From: Patiria miniata
Taxonomy: Eukaryota; Echinodermata; Asteroidea; Valvatida; Asterinidae
Direction of reading: 5' to 3'
DNA: 64,000 bases
NCBI RefSeq assembly: GCF_015706575.1
Contig: NW_024037056.1
Coordinates: forward strand, 1,946,109 to 2,010,108
In this document: in pieces, positions 32,301 to 44,300 of the stretch
Position numbering within the stretch: the stretch's first letter is position 1
Layout of the letters: the number at the start of each line of letters is the position of its first letter
The notes under the pieces: model-generated
What the model saw: only the letters and a program-made list of their open reading frames with translations
What the model was told of the DNA's origin: nothing
Databases searched by the model: none
Position numbers and translations under genes: made by a program

Positions 32301-35300
32301 CCACCCCTCTCTCCACTTGTCTGGGCCTGAGCATCCGTGTCAGTCTGACCACTTGTCTCTGACAGTTGGAGGCGCACGTCTTCTCCAGTTTCCGCTCTTT
32401 GCGTTTCAGTTTCTGCAGTCGATCTGGTAAAAGTTAGGGGGGAAAGGGGTAATGAAAATCAGATGAATATTGCAATTCTGGTCGCTCCAGAAACAAAGGT
32501 TAATAAATTGGAACAAAATTTAGGACATGGGATGGGGTACAGATCCTCTACACAAGGATAGACGACTCATCTGAGCTTGTGTACAAAATGCACGGAACAG
32601 ATTGTCTACATGCGTTATATGCCGCGTCTGTGCATAGAACAACGCATAGAACATGTAGAACAATGCACAGGAGCCATGAATCCCCGACAGCTACAGGCGC
32701 TCTACATGAAATCTTGTTGAAACCCGTCAGAAATTTGACTGCAGTTGTGCGCCAAGTCTTGCGCACGCACGACGCGCAAGGGCCGTATCACGCATCTATC
32801 CAGAAATTTGGTGAAGTCGTTTATCCTTGTGTAGAGGGTCCGTGGATGGGGCTAGACAGTCCATCAATATTATGTTTTGTAGTTCTTTATTTATTCTGCC
32901 TGTACTTAACATGTGCAGTTTATTTTTATTTGTTGGGAGGGGCGGGCTTACTCTCACCAAAGGGGAGGCAGGGGAGAACTATTTTTCACATAGAACCCTG
33001 CCTTCTCAATTGACTTACGATGTGTTGAAGCCCCACTCAGCTGGTACCAGCCTGTTCTGTTGGTCTCTTGTTTTTGGAGATACTCGTCTTCGGTTAGAGT
33101 CTCGATTTGAAATTCGGAAATAATTCCTGTTGAAAGTGAAATCATAAGTGAAGATTAGAGAGCTGGTCTAAAAACTTTCTCCTTTTAAAGTAATAAACTG
33201 CTGCGCTTAATTCATCGTTTTTCTTTACACCCTTTCAGTCTTGGCAGAATTTTCGTAAACATTTGATCAATTTAATTAAATTTTTGAAGAATCCTCTGTT
33301 TTCGTTAATACCAGAAAGTATTAAAATCAAAATATGTAAATCACTAATCACCTTCTCTGAATTGCCAAGAGTGAAGCTCAAACATCCTTGTGTCGAGGTC
33401 TTCCACCACGAACTGGTAGTCGGACAGATTGTCGGTTCCCTCCACCAAGTACGGGGTAAACTCGTGCAGGAGGATCGTCTCGGATTTGCGGAGACAAAGC
33501 GGCGTCTCGTCATTTTCCTCGACTTCGGAAGGGTTCTCATCAGAGGAACCAGTGGACGGAGACGGTACATCTGCGGAGAATTATTCATGATTTAAAATGA
33601 ATTATTCATGAATTATTCAGTGAATATTACCAGTTATTTGCATTATTATAATTAGGTACATGACTAGTGGCATAAGGGGGGATCGTAAAACACCATTTTT
33701 TCCACCTTTTTTTATGTGGATAACATTGAACAATTGCTTTTTGTTATTTTATGTAAATGTTTGTTGACATTGATCAGTTTATTTTTTGGTTATGAGTGAA
33801 AGATCTGTCCAAGTAAACAGCATTACAGATGCAATGCAGAGGAGAATCTTTAGAGAATAAAAAAAAAAATACATTTTTTGGTTTTTGTTTTTTGCTTTTT
33901 TTATTTGCTGAATGCTATTTTTCCAAAGATTCTTAATTGGTCCAGAATTCTCAGTTGGGTAGACGCAACTTCAACAATCCATACATTACAGTTCTTACCT
34001 GGGCACACTTTGCAGCAGGCACCCCTGTGCTGTATGGGGTTTGCGCAAGGTAAATTCTCCTCATCAGGGCACCGCATCCTACCACATACTGCCTCCCCAC
34101 GCTGCAAGTACAAAAAATAATTCAATTTCGAAGAAGAATTTAAATTCAGTAAACAAAGTTGTTGATATAGACAGCCATACAGGTTTTCTTTCCATTTTGT
34201 TTGTTAAGTACTCTCCATGTATTAATCTGTCTTTTTTTTTTTTCATCCTTAAAAAATATCTTTGTCCTTCTGAATGTACTAAGGCTGGGTTTCCCCATTT
34301 CCGTTAGAAGAAAATATTTTGTAAACAAGAATTTGACCACCCCTTCCCCCCCCCCCCCCAATTTTGTTTTTAAAAAACCTGCACCCCCACGTGTTAAGCA
34401 GGATATTTTTGTCTACACAAACAAAACTGATTTTTCTCTGATTTTCTGTCATTTCTGAGAAACCCTATTCTCAGAATTTTTCATCAGCTTCCCTCCCCCT
34501 CCTTATTTTGGCCAAGAACCACGCCCAATGCAAAAAAAGGGTAAGGAGGCCTGTGACGTACCTTGCAGGTGCAGAGAATACAGTCCATGCGCCCAAATGG
34601 AACCAGCACGGGATGCCAGCTTTGGTCCTCGTAATACGTCTTGCCGTTAGACACACAAACTGTTGAGAGAAAAAAAATGGACATTAGCGGCTATCATACA
34701 CATGTAGGGTGTTCGTTAGCAGCCATGTTGATGGGCAAGTCATTGTTCCAATGTTGGGAAAATATCATTGTTGACTAAAACATATGGTGAAAACCACTCC
34801 AATATTTGTAAATTCTGGTGGTATGCATCGCCAGAAGTTAAAGAAATTCGAAGCAAACGTAGCTATAATTCAAAGACAAAAAGTATGGGGTTTCACCCAT
34901 TCTTGTAAAAGATTTAAAAAATTACATTTTTTTGTGATTGTCAGATATTGCCACATAAATTCAAGGGCGTTAACCTTTTTATCAAAGACGACACTGTGTC
35001 CGGCAAATCATACCGACATTTTTGACATTTTTCCCTCTCGATATCGTCGAGTATTTACGAGAATAGCCTTTGACCGTACCCTTCACCTAATAATATGCGA
35101 CAAACGAACTGTATTGTTTATTCATCCGAACAAACTCCAAAACCCCCCTCGACACACAATGGCGTCCACTCATTGTTGAGAAGACAAGTATGCAAAGTAT
35201 GCCCGCGACGGCGCCTAATACCCGCACAGCGCAACTGTTTATGACATATTCTGTGATGAGTGCAGCCACTTGGGGAAGTTATTTTTTCCCAGAAATTTGT

Positions 35301-38300
35301 GGAATGTTATTCATAGATTGGTGTGAGGACCAGTTTCGCTGCGTAAATCATGAACTTTGGTTGACACTCATTCAATTATTTCTCCCTCCAAGTCTTTCAA
35401 CCCCCCCCCCCCCCTTAAAAAATAATATAATTTGGGTTGAAGTGTAATTTACTCGTCCGAGTCGCTCATGTTTTTAGTTTCGTGGTTTACATATCCACAC
35501 TTGTACACACATTTCTTTCGAGTTTAAAGGGTTCATGCAAAGTAATTTTTTTGAATGCAATCCTTGAAAATGCACATTTGTGTTGCATTTAACCTGATTT
35601 TCTATTTTCGTTTTGCCATTTTCAAGGGTATTTTGGTGCCTTGTTGGTTTTTATGCTAATGTGAATTAACATATTCATGAGCAAACGTGTGATGTCATTT
35701 CCGGCAGAAACCTCAATGTTACAGTTATTTCAGCGCCAAAAGCTGCATTTTGGATATTTTGCTGTCCTGGATTTTCTTTTTTCTTTGGTGATTCGATGTT
35801 GTGTCAGTACATGGCAGAAAGCCAATGAGCAAACTTTTCTCGCAAATGTTTTCAGTGTGCACCATTTTTGGGTTCACAATTTGAACTGAAAAACCCTAAC
35901 ATTATCTTCCTGAAATGACATCACAGCAACATCGCCCTCAGTTGTCCGGAACAGCATGGACATGTTTCAAATATTTAAAGAAGTGCACTTCTCAATAAAA
36001 TTAACCAAAAAGGGATGTCAACTAGTTTTCATACACTATTTTCAGAGGAGTAGAAAATTGTAGAAAATGTGGTGCTAAGACAAATTTATCTGATGGACCC
36101 TTTAAATGGCCAGGGCAGAACAAAAATGTCAAGTTCGTTGTTTCTTCCAAGTTAATATCTGTTTTTCTTCTTTTATCGTTGAATGCGAACATTTTTTATC
36201 TGAATTGCATCGAGTATATTTTCTTCGCGGAGTTATAACTTAAAAAAAAAAAAAACAGTCGCAAACAGCCCAAAACTTGGGGTAAGTGGGGGATGTCAAA
36301 TTTGAACCGGCACAAAACCAAAATCCACTCTGGATTATGCAAGTACTTCCACTCCCACTCCAATTCCTTCCTTCACAGACCAGAGTACATCAACTCAAAC
36401 ACACGATTGTACTTTTCCGTGCAGCAACACCGAGCACACCGCGCGGCGCCGACCACGGGCCACCTCGGCACCGCCGAGATCCCACCCAACACCTGCCCGG
36501 CTCCGCGGAGGCTGGCCAGCCAAACCCTTCACATGGCCCCGCGTTGACAACCCGGCTCAGCCAGGCTATCGGACTTGGAGGCTTTCTCGGACTTACTGTC
36601 GCCCAAACAAAGCTTCTAAGTTATCGACCAAAAAGAGACGAACAAATAACTTGACATGTCTCTACTTTCATGTAAGGCGCAGTTTTACTTTCGTCATAAA
36701 AAGTTAGAGGAACTGATGATTCGATATCCCGGTGAGATCTTTCTCAAAAAGCAAAATGTCCCTTGTATTTCTTTTATGTACATTCCGTCGGAGTTGATGT
36801 TTAAATCCGAGACTATTTTGAAATTATTCAATTTCATCTCCCCCCCCCCCCCTCAATTTTGTCATTGTTTATTTACTTGCTTTTTATATTTGTCTATTAC
36901 GCTTTCTTGCCGTTTTCATAATTTGTAACTTGTCACTGTACGTGATGACAAAATTTAGAAGTGATGGCATAAAATCCACCCGCCTTCTTTTGATATTTCA
37001 TAATTATAATAAAAGCCCAACGTTGCCACACACCTGTAGTGAGTCAGCCCGAGCTAACCCCCGCCGCCTCCCGATACTAAATCCGATATGCATGTACAGC
37101 AAATTAGTCCGGAAATGCGAAAGGATGATCCGATCATGGTACATTATTTGCCGTCAACTGTCAGTGATGACTAATGTAGAAAAACTCGGGGCAGAGGAAA
37201 GAAAGTTGTGGAACAAGTTTGCTGTCGAACCTGTGCGATTTTTTTTTTGGCAAAACACAAATCGGTTTCGAACAAGTCATAACACACAAGGCCCCCTTCA
37301 ATGGCGAAAGCTTTGTGCAAGCCACTGTGCAAAGCTACTGCCATATGATGGATTATCTGAACAATAGCTAGCGCAATAACTTTCGCCATTAAAGGGGGCC
37401 TTCGTGATAGAAATGACTGCGTGCTTGAATTAGTCTATAATATAAGAACGTTAATTACTTCAGCTATACCGCTTGTACAAGTTGTAGTTTACGCATGTCC
37501 CTATGGAAGCGACTGACACAAGTTTCCAATGTTTCCGGTGTCACATGAAATTTTGACTCCTATGAAATCTGGTCTAATTCACCATATATGGACTCAAGCC
37601 CTAACACGTGACGTGTCACTGTCCGATTATGTTCACCAATGCATGCGCAATACAACCAATAAGTTTGTATTTCACACTCAAGTCCAACTTTTACGCTACA
37701 CCGGCCCTAGATTAACTAGGTTGGGTCATCAATGTCATTGGACTCTCAACTTACTGTAAGTGGTGGGCGGAGCTAGGAGTAGGAGGGGCAGTCCAACCAT
37801 CCTACAGTGGTACTGTTGACACCTAGGTAATTATAATCTGACAGTTTTATGCTCCGAGAAGTTTTTACATGTAAAATGTTTTCCTTTTTTTTTAGTTTTC
37901 GGTATTTTTTGTGGTTTATCTATAAATCGAATGTCAACCGCTACTTTGTGTGATTATGAATGACATGAAAAGTGACAGGGGAATTGATTGGTTAACCGAC
38001 ATTCAGACCTCATTATTCCTTTGCGAAATCATCCGGGCAGTTGGGGAGAAAACAAGGACGCCACAGACCCCCACCCTACCCCATCCCACCTCCCCCACCC
38101 CTCGCCCAGTTCCACCTTCAGGGAATCACATGCCTCCAAAGTATTGAAACTGAATGCGGTCACAACCAAATTAATTTAAAATTGTTGACAATTCTTGAAT
38201 GTATTTTACTTCCAACTATGGACTGCTGCCTTCTAATTTTGATCTGTCAATCTTGTGTGGTGGTTTTATTCTCACGCGGTGGACAAACCAACTCGGGATA

Positions 38301-41300
38301 CCGACATTCCACCTCCCGGCTATAATGCAGAATTTAAATTCGAATTAAACAAAATTGGAAAAGCTAACAAAGCTTAGAGTTTTGACAGGTTGTTTGTTTT
38401 TATCCTGTTGCTGGCTTAAATTTAAGTTTTTTCTTTCGAGGTTTGTTTTTAGGGTTGCATTTTTAGCTCGTCAATGTCATTTGGCGTACCCCTGCATCCG
38501 TTTTCCCCTAAATGCTCCCGGCGAGTCGACATCAAAACAACACGTGGGGGGAAAATACTATTTTGTCAATAATTCTCCGTATATAGAGAGAACAGTCACA
38601 TCAAATTCTTCGGAACGAACATAGCAATTTGATGACGTATGTCCGCAGTGTGGTTTTCATGGCGATAATGTTCCCATGTTGGTATTGTGGCACGCGTATT
38701 GACACCGACCGCGTGCATTTTACGTTGCGGGGGGAATGCTCATACGAAACTAGGTTTGTCAGGTTTTAGCCCACAGCGCGTGATATTGTTTCTCGTCAAT
38801 GCCATTTTCAGTTTTGGGAGTTTGATGGTTTCCCTGTAACCCCCCCCCCCCCCGGCAAAGTAAGAGCGACTAAAGTCCATTCGTTCCATCAATGTTTTGT
38901 TTACTTGCTATCACAGATTTCGTTGTGTGCTGCAAGATTTAAAACATCCTAAATATCAGTTTAATGCAGTGACAGCTCTGCTGTAACCCAAAACTTTTGA
39001 AGTATACACTGAAGTTCACTTGCCTTTTTTTTTCAATTTTGACAAACAAAATTTTAAGGTATCCGTTTTGAGACTTTCCACGTCGACGTAAACTCTTTGT
39101 TTTCGAATTATTAAAGGCAGTGAATGGTCAGTGGTCAGTGTAGAACGCAGTCGCAAGAGTTCGTGTTCCACGCTGTGATTGGTCGTATTACTGACAAAAC
39201 GCAACACGAAATGAGTGCTGAGTTTTAGACCAATCAGTGCAAAGCGTTGTAAACAATTGACCAATCACAATGCACCGCGCGCTATACTCTGCATACTGCC
39301 GACGCGCGTATCTCGCCACGAAATAGGTTTGCCGATTTTTAGACCAATCAGTGCAAAGCGTTGTAAACAATTGGCCAATCACAAAGCACCGCGCGCTACT
39401 TTGCATACTGCCAACGCGCGTAACTCACCGTATCTGCTGGGATCGAGCACGGATGCCTTCATCTCGTCTTCGTCGGGATGCACTCTGGCCGTGTTCTCCG
39501 CTGGGAACGATCCTTCAGTCGAGGGCTCATCGGGTGAAAGGTCAATGGACCCGTCCAGTGCGTTACCTCCGAGAAGATCTTCACCGTCGTAATCTTCCTC
39601 CGTCGCTACGATGGGGAAAAATTGAATAAAAAATATAATTTTGTTGGCGCTTCAGCTTCTGTAATGATCCTTATAGTTGTGAGTAAAAACTAATCATCAG
39701 TATTACCAAACTAACTTGTCGAGATCGTCTGGCGTCTTTTTGCAGTACGGATCATGAAATACCGAGAATTTACTCATAAGCGAGGTTTTACGTATACTTT
39801 TGTGCAATAGTCATATTTTTTTTGGAAGATAAAACTATTGATTTGGAGATTTGTATTGAGATGATAAAATCTGGTTATCAAGAAGTTGTTCACAAGAATT
39901 CAGTATTCACCAACGAAATAGACCTTGTATGTATATAGCTGCCATATTACAGGACAATGCCTTTGTTTTGCTAGGATATACATAAGTGAACCTGCTGTGC
40001 ATGTTACTGAATTAAAATAACAAAAGGTACTCTCTAAGATGGCTGCTACACACAAGATCTATACCTTCCAGTGTTGCAACTATCTAGCAAGACGATAGGG
40101 GCAGTTTGATATTCCTAGAAAGGCGCACGTACCTCTTGTCGGACAAACCGGGCAGCAGGAGTCTGGTAACACGACTGGGTTGACGCAAGGCACGTCGGGA
40201 CAGGTCCTCAGCGCACAGTACACCCTGCCTGACTGCAGAAAGTAAAGGAAATGATGAAGAAATGAAATTTTGATAACAAAATCAGAATTGAGGCCACATA
40301 AAATAGCACATATTTTGACGTTACTCTGGCTCTTAGACAATGTGGTTTTTCAATGGTTTCCTGGGATGCAGTTTTCCTGACTATTTTGAAAAAAAATCAC
40401 AAACGTGCCGCCATTTTTTTCATACCAAAAAATTAAAAGCCACAGCGCTTGTAAAAAGTATAGGGACACTTTCCGTTTGTGTACAATCAGTAATATCGAC
40501 AATGTATTGTGGGAAAGAGATTGTGGTATTGGGAACTACAAGCTTATGATGAAAAAAACTGTTTCGCCATGACAAATTGTGCTGTTAATGATGAAAAAAC
40601 ATTAGGTAAAAGTGACATTGCATGTAACGTGGTTTGTTCCATAGCAGCCTTTCCTAGGGCGCCTCTTTATCTCTTTCACGAAGTGTCACAAGTTAGATTT
40701 CCGATATAGACCCTTCACGGATAGCCGCCAGACAGGAAATGTGCAGTAAAGATATATTTACGCTGCATTGTGGGACCTTTCACTGTGTAAAATCCCCGTT
40801 CGTACCGAAAACTGTCCCAGGATGCAACGCGCAGCATGTCGTTACTGCACACTTCCGATCTATCCGTAAAACGGTCCATGCCGTCATAAATGCATATACG
40901 TTTCGTCTTGCGCACGCGTGTTGACCTCGGGTCACAGGTTGAGCCAATCTTTTTAATGGGAGCTAGATAAATTAGAGGCACAAAGAAGCGATTTTTTTAA
41001 ACTGGAAAGTGAGTACAGTTTAATAGATTAATCTTACCGAACAGCTACATTGTACGCATTGATCCTCTCTTCTGGAGCGAAATATGTCAGTCGCCGTGAA
41101 GAGTTCGCCATGGTTGTAATCCCGCCCCTTGTACTGGCAACTTCGAGGAGTTGTGATTGGTGGCACGGTGGTGGTTTCGAACTCTGTGAATTAATATTCA
41201 TGAGCATAGAAAATCATCAATGATAATCGGCTGCCTTTTTGAGTGTTGTTGTATTGAAAACTTTGAGGGGTTGTGATTTGACCCTGCTATATAATGAATA

Positions 41301-44300
41301 TTCATGATAGAGGATCATGATAATCTGCTGCCTTTTGGGGCGTTGAGGTTTTGACAACTTTGAGGGGGTTGTGATTGGTGGAATGGTGGTGGTTTCAAAT
41401 TCTGTTAATGAATATTTCATGATAGGGGATCATAATCGGCTGCTTTGTGGCATTTGGCAACAGTTTTGGGGATTGTGATTGGTTGGCCGGTGATCGTTTC
41501 AAAATCTATGTATGAATATTCATGATGGAGGATTATCGATAATAATAATTTGGATAATCCTACGGTTTCTTAATGAAGTTGTTGTGCACATTGTAAAATG
41601 TAGAGACTTTGATTGATTGCACGGTGATTATTTCAAATTCTAAATGAATATTCATTAAGCAACTTACTTGAAAATGGACAGTTGGTTTGATTTTTAATGG
41701 AATCTATTAAAAAGTCACAATATGGATCGGCGTGAAAATTCAAGCCAATAAACTGGATGAAATTTTCATTCTAAGAAATATCCTGACCTGATGCACAAGT
41801 TGGGCAGCACTTTCCTTGGACGCGCCGGGGATGTGCGCAGGTCGGTTGCGGACACGTTTTACCATCACACCGAACCTGCCCCGCTGCGTGGCACGAACAC
41901 AGAATGCAGTAGTCGATACCATTAGGGCGCAAATAGGGGTGCCAGGTATCTCCCACAACGTACTGGGTGCTGCCGAATTGACACACATCTGTTGGAGATA
42001 CAACCAAATAAAAAAGGCATATAATTGAAGGCGTAATTACAGTATCATTTGCATGCACTTTGTTCGTTTATAATAATAACACCACTCAAAATTCAAAGAA
42101 GATTGTTCAAAACCTAACTTGTTGAAGTTTCAGCTTAGTGTATATTACATTTTTCGAGTAAACAGGGGAAAACCATGCACAACCTTTTGATCACGAGACA
42201 CGATTTCGTTCATAACACTCTTTATTTCCAAAACTGAACCAATTGACTGATCGTTGGAAATCACCTACATTTTCTTTGAAATGACGGCAAGGAAAACAGT
42301 ATAATCTTACGAGTTGTTTGGTAACAGTACGAGCTTTGATCCAACTAAGCTTTCTGATATTTCGGGAAGTTACTTTTGGAATAAATACAAATACCTTTAA
42401 AGTTTGACAAAACACAAAGCTTACGATACATTACCCGTGCATTAATACTCGTCATACAAAAAAGAAATAGTGTGTGGCTTTATTTCAGTGTTATTTTAAA
42501 AATTAACAAATTGAAAAGCTACCTAAATCAATCAACATCGTTACAGACTGAGAATCACAATTATTTGTTAAGGTAAAAAAGATCACACCCTTTTTTCTAC
42601 ACTGAAAACGCTCGGTAAAACACTGGATTTGACCAACATTAGTGTGAAATTACCTCGTTAACTCGGGTAATATTGACAACCTTGTTGGGAAAAATTTGCT
42701 AAAATTGTAGGCTGTTGGTGTCGACCAAAACTGGTCAAAATACCAGCCCCATTTGGTCACCATTTAGTGCACGATACATCACACTGTTGTATACAACACG
42801 CGCATAAAATCATATCCATTTCGCATCAACACAAGCTTTCAAAATCTGAGGTCAAGAAACGAAGCACAGAGGCACCGTATACCGAGAATCGTAAGAACTT
42901 CCAAGACTTCAGTATAACCGTCTTGACCACCAACGTTTATGGTTTACTCCCGCGGTTTTAGGGGACCGGGAAATTGTCTCTCAACTTAAGATGACAGCCA
43001 TCACTTGAAATCGCGGCACACGGACCGGGTACTCCGGGCGCCAGAGCCTAAGTGCATCCCATACAGTTTGTTATGGTACGCGGAGAAGAAGTGGAAAATA
43101 TAAAAAGGCTGGCCCACTTTACGAAGATTAATTAAAACGAGTGTTGGATGGAGAGGGAGGAATAGGCAGGGCAGAAGAAAGACAGAACCACCAATCCGGG
43201 TCATACACGACGCCTTGAGGAGAAGGTAACACAACCCTGAGATTATATACCTCCTTCAGATGCAATCTCCATCCAAGGAGAAAAAGAAGAAGAAGAAAAA
43301 AAACAATTTCAATTTTCGTGGATTTATTTTGTCCCACGATGTTGGTTGACCGAGATCTGTCATATTTGGCGCTCTTTTTCCCCTCCTCTCCTCGGCTCTT
43401 GAAGGGAATTTGAAGATTCAATCGAGACAGGATGCAATAACTGGTACTATAGAAGATAGCTGATGAGTTCTGTGGCCGGGCGGCTGTTTAATGAACTAAT
43501 TCCCGCCCGCCCAGAATAGACTGATGCGGATTGCAGTATCGTCTTATCGTTGCCAACGACTGTTTCATTTCCATACATTTTTGTCTTTGTAAACTTAAGT
43601 TTGGAATTTGTGTTGACGTAAGCACTGGTAATGTTTGTTATTAAAAAAAAAAGTTCATTAATGAAAGTACATTGTTATTAAAAGTGGTGTGGGTTTGGTT
43701 CCCGCAAAGACTAAAACTGCATGTATTATTTTGATCGACGAAAGTTGATACTCGAAACAGTCGTTGCAGACTTTCATCAGTTGTCTTGCTTAGTAAAATG
43801 CTATTTACAAGTCAAAAAAGGAGTCGTAGAAATTCTCGTTGCATCATTATTTTGCATCTACTGAGTTCATTCCTCATTGGTCGATTATATGTTAGGATTT
43901 ATACAATCTTGGATCACTTAATAGAAATCACATATAAGACAGAGAGCAGACCCAAGAGTCTGGTGCCTTTTGTCTTCGTAATTTTGATTGCATAAACACA
44001 GGGTACAGATGTATTTGGAAAAACCATTGACCTTCGTCAGGCTGGGTATAACAGGAAAGGGCTCCCCGTCCGCTAATGGATCCGTTTTACGACCGACTGG
44101 CGCGCCTATTAGGATGTCTTGTCTCCAAGACGGAAGACGAAAACGTAAATTTGGAGAATATTTTTGGCTCGGCCATTATTTTTTATATCACCTCGAAGAA
44201 AATGTTGAAAAAGCAAATGTGGTTTGTAAAAGTTGGTGTGGGGCCTATACGTGCTCAACCTTGGGGAGTCAGGTTGGCGTAGCCGTACTTTCCTCGCCTT

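Larger units (their letters stand above)
34660..39428 (-). other. Chordin-like intron 5, 4.8 kb
   Basis: No coding exon found. It holds a TTAA-flanked repeat (35528-36101), a short hairpin element (37288-37402), C tracts near 35400, 36840 and 38840, and a tandem CCAAT-containing duplication at its start in gene direction (39215-39428). A GC-rich patch around 36420-36540 lacks conserved reading frames. Confidence 0.6.

Noticed and set aside
33235..33588. Minus-strand open frame of 117 residues
   Set aside because: It reads the chordin-like exon 8 in the wrong frame; the phase-consistent frame gives [16 protein letters not shown] and joins its neighbours.
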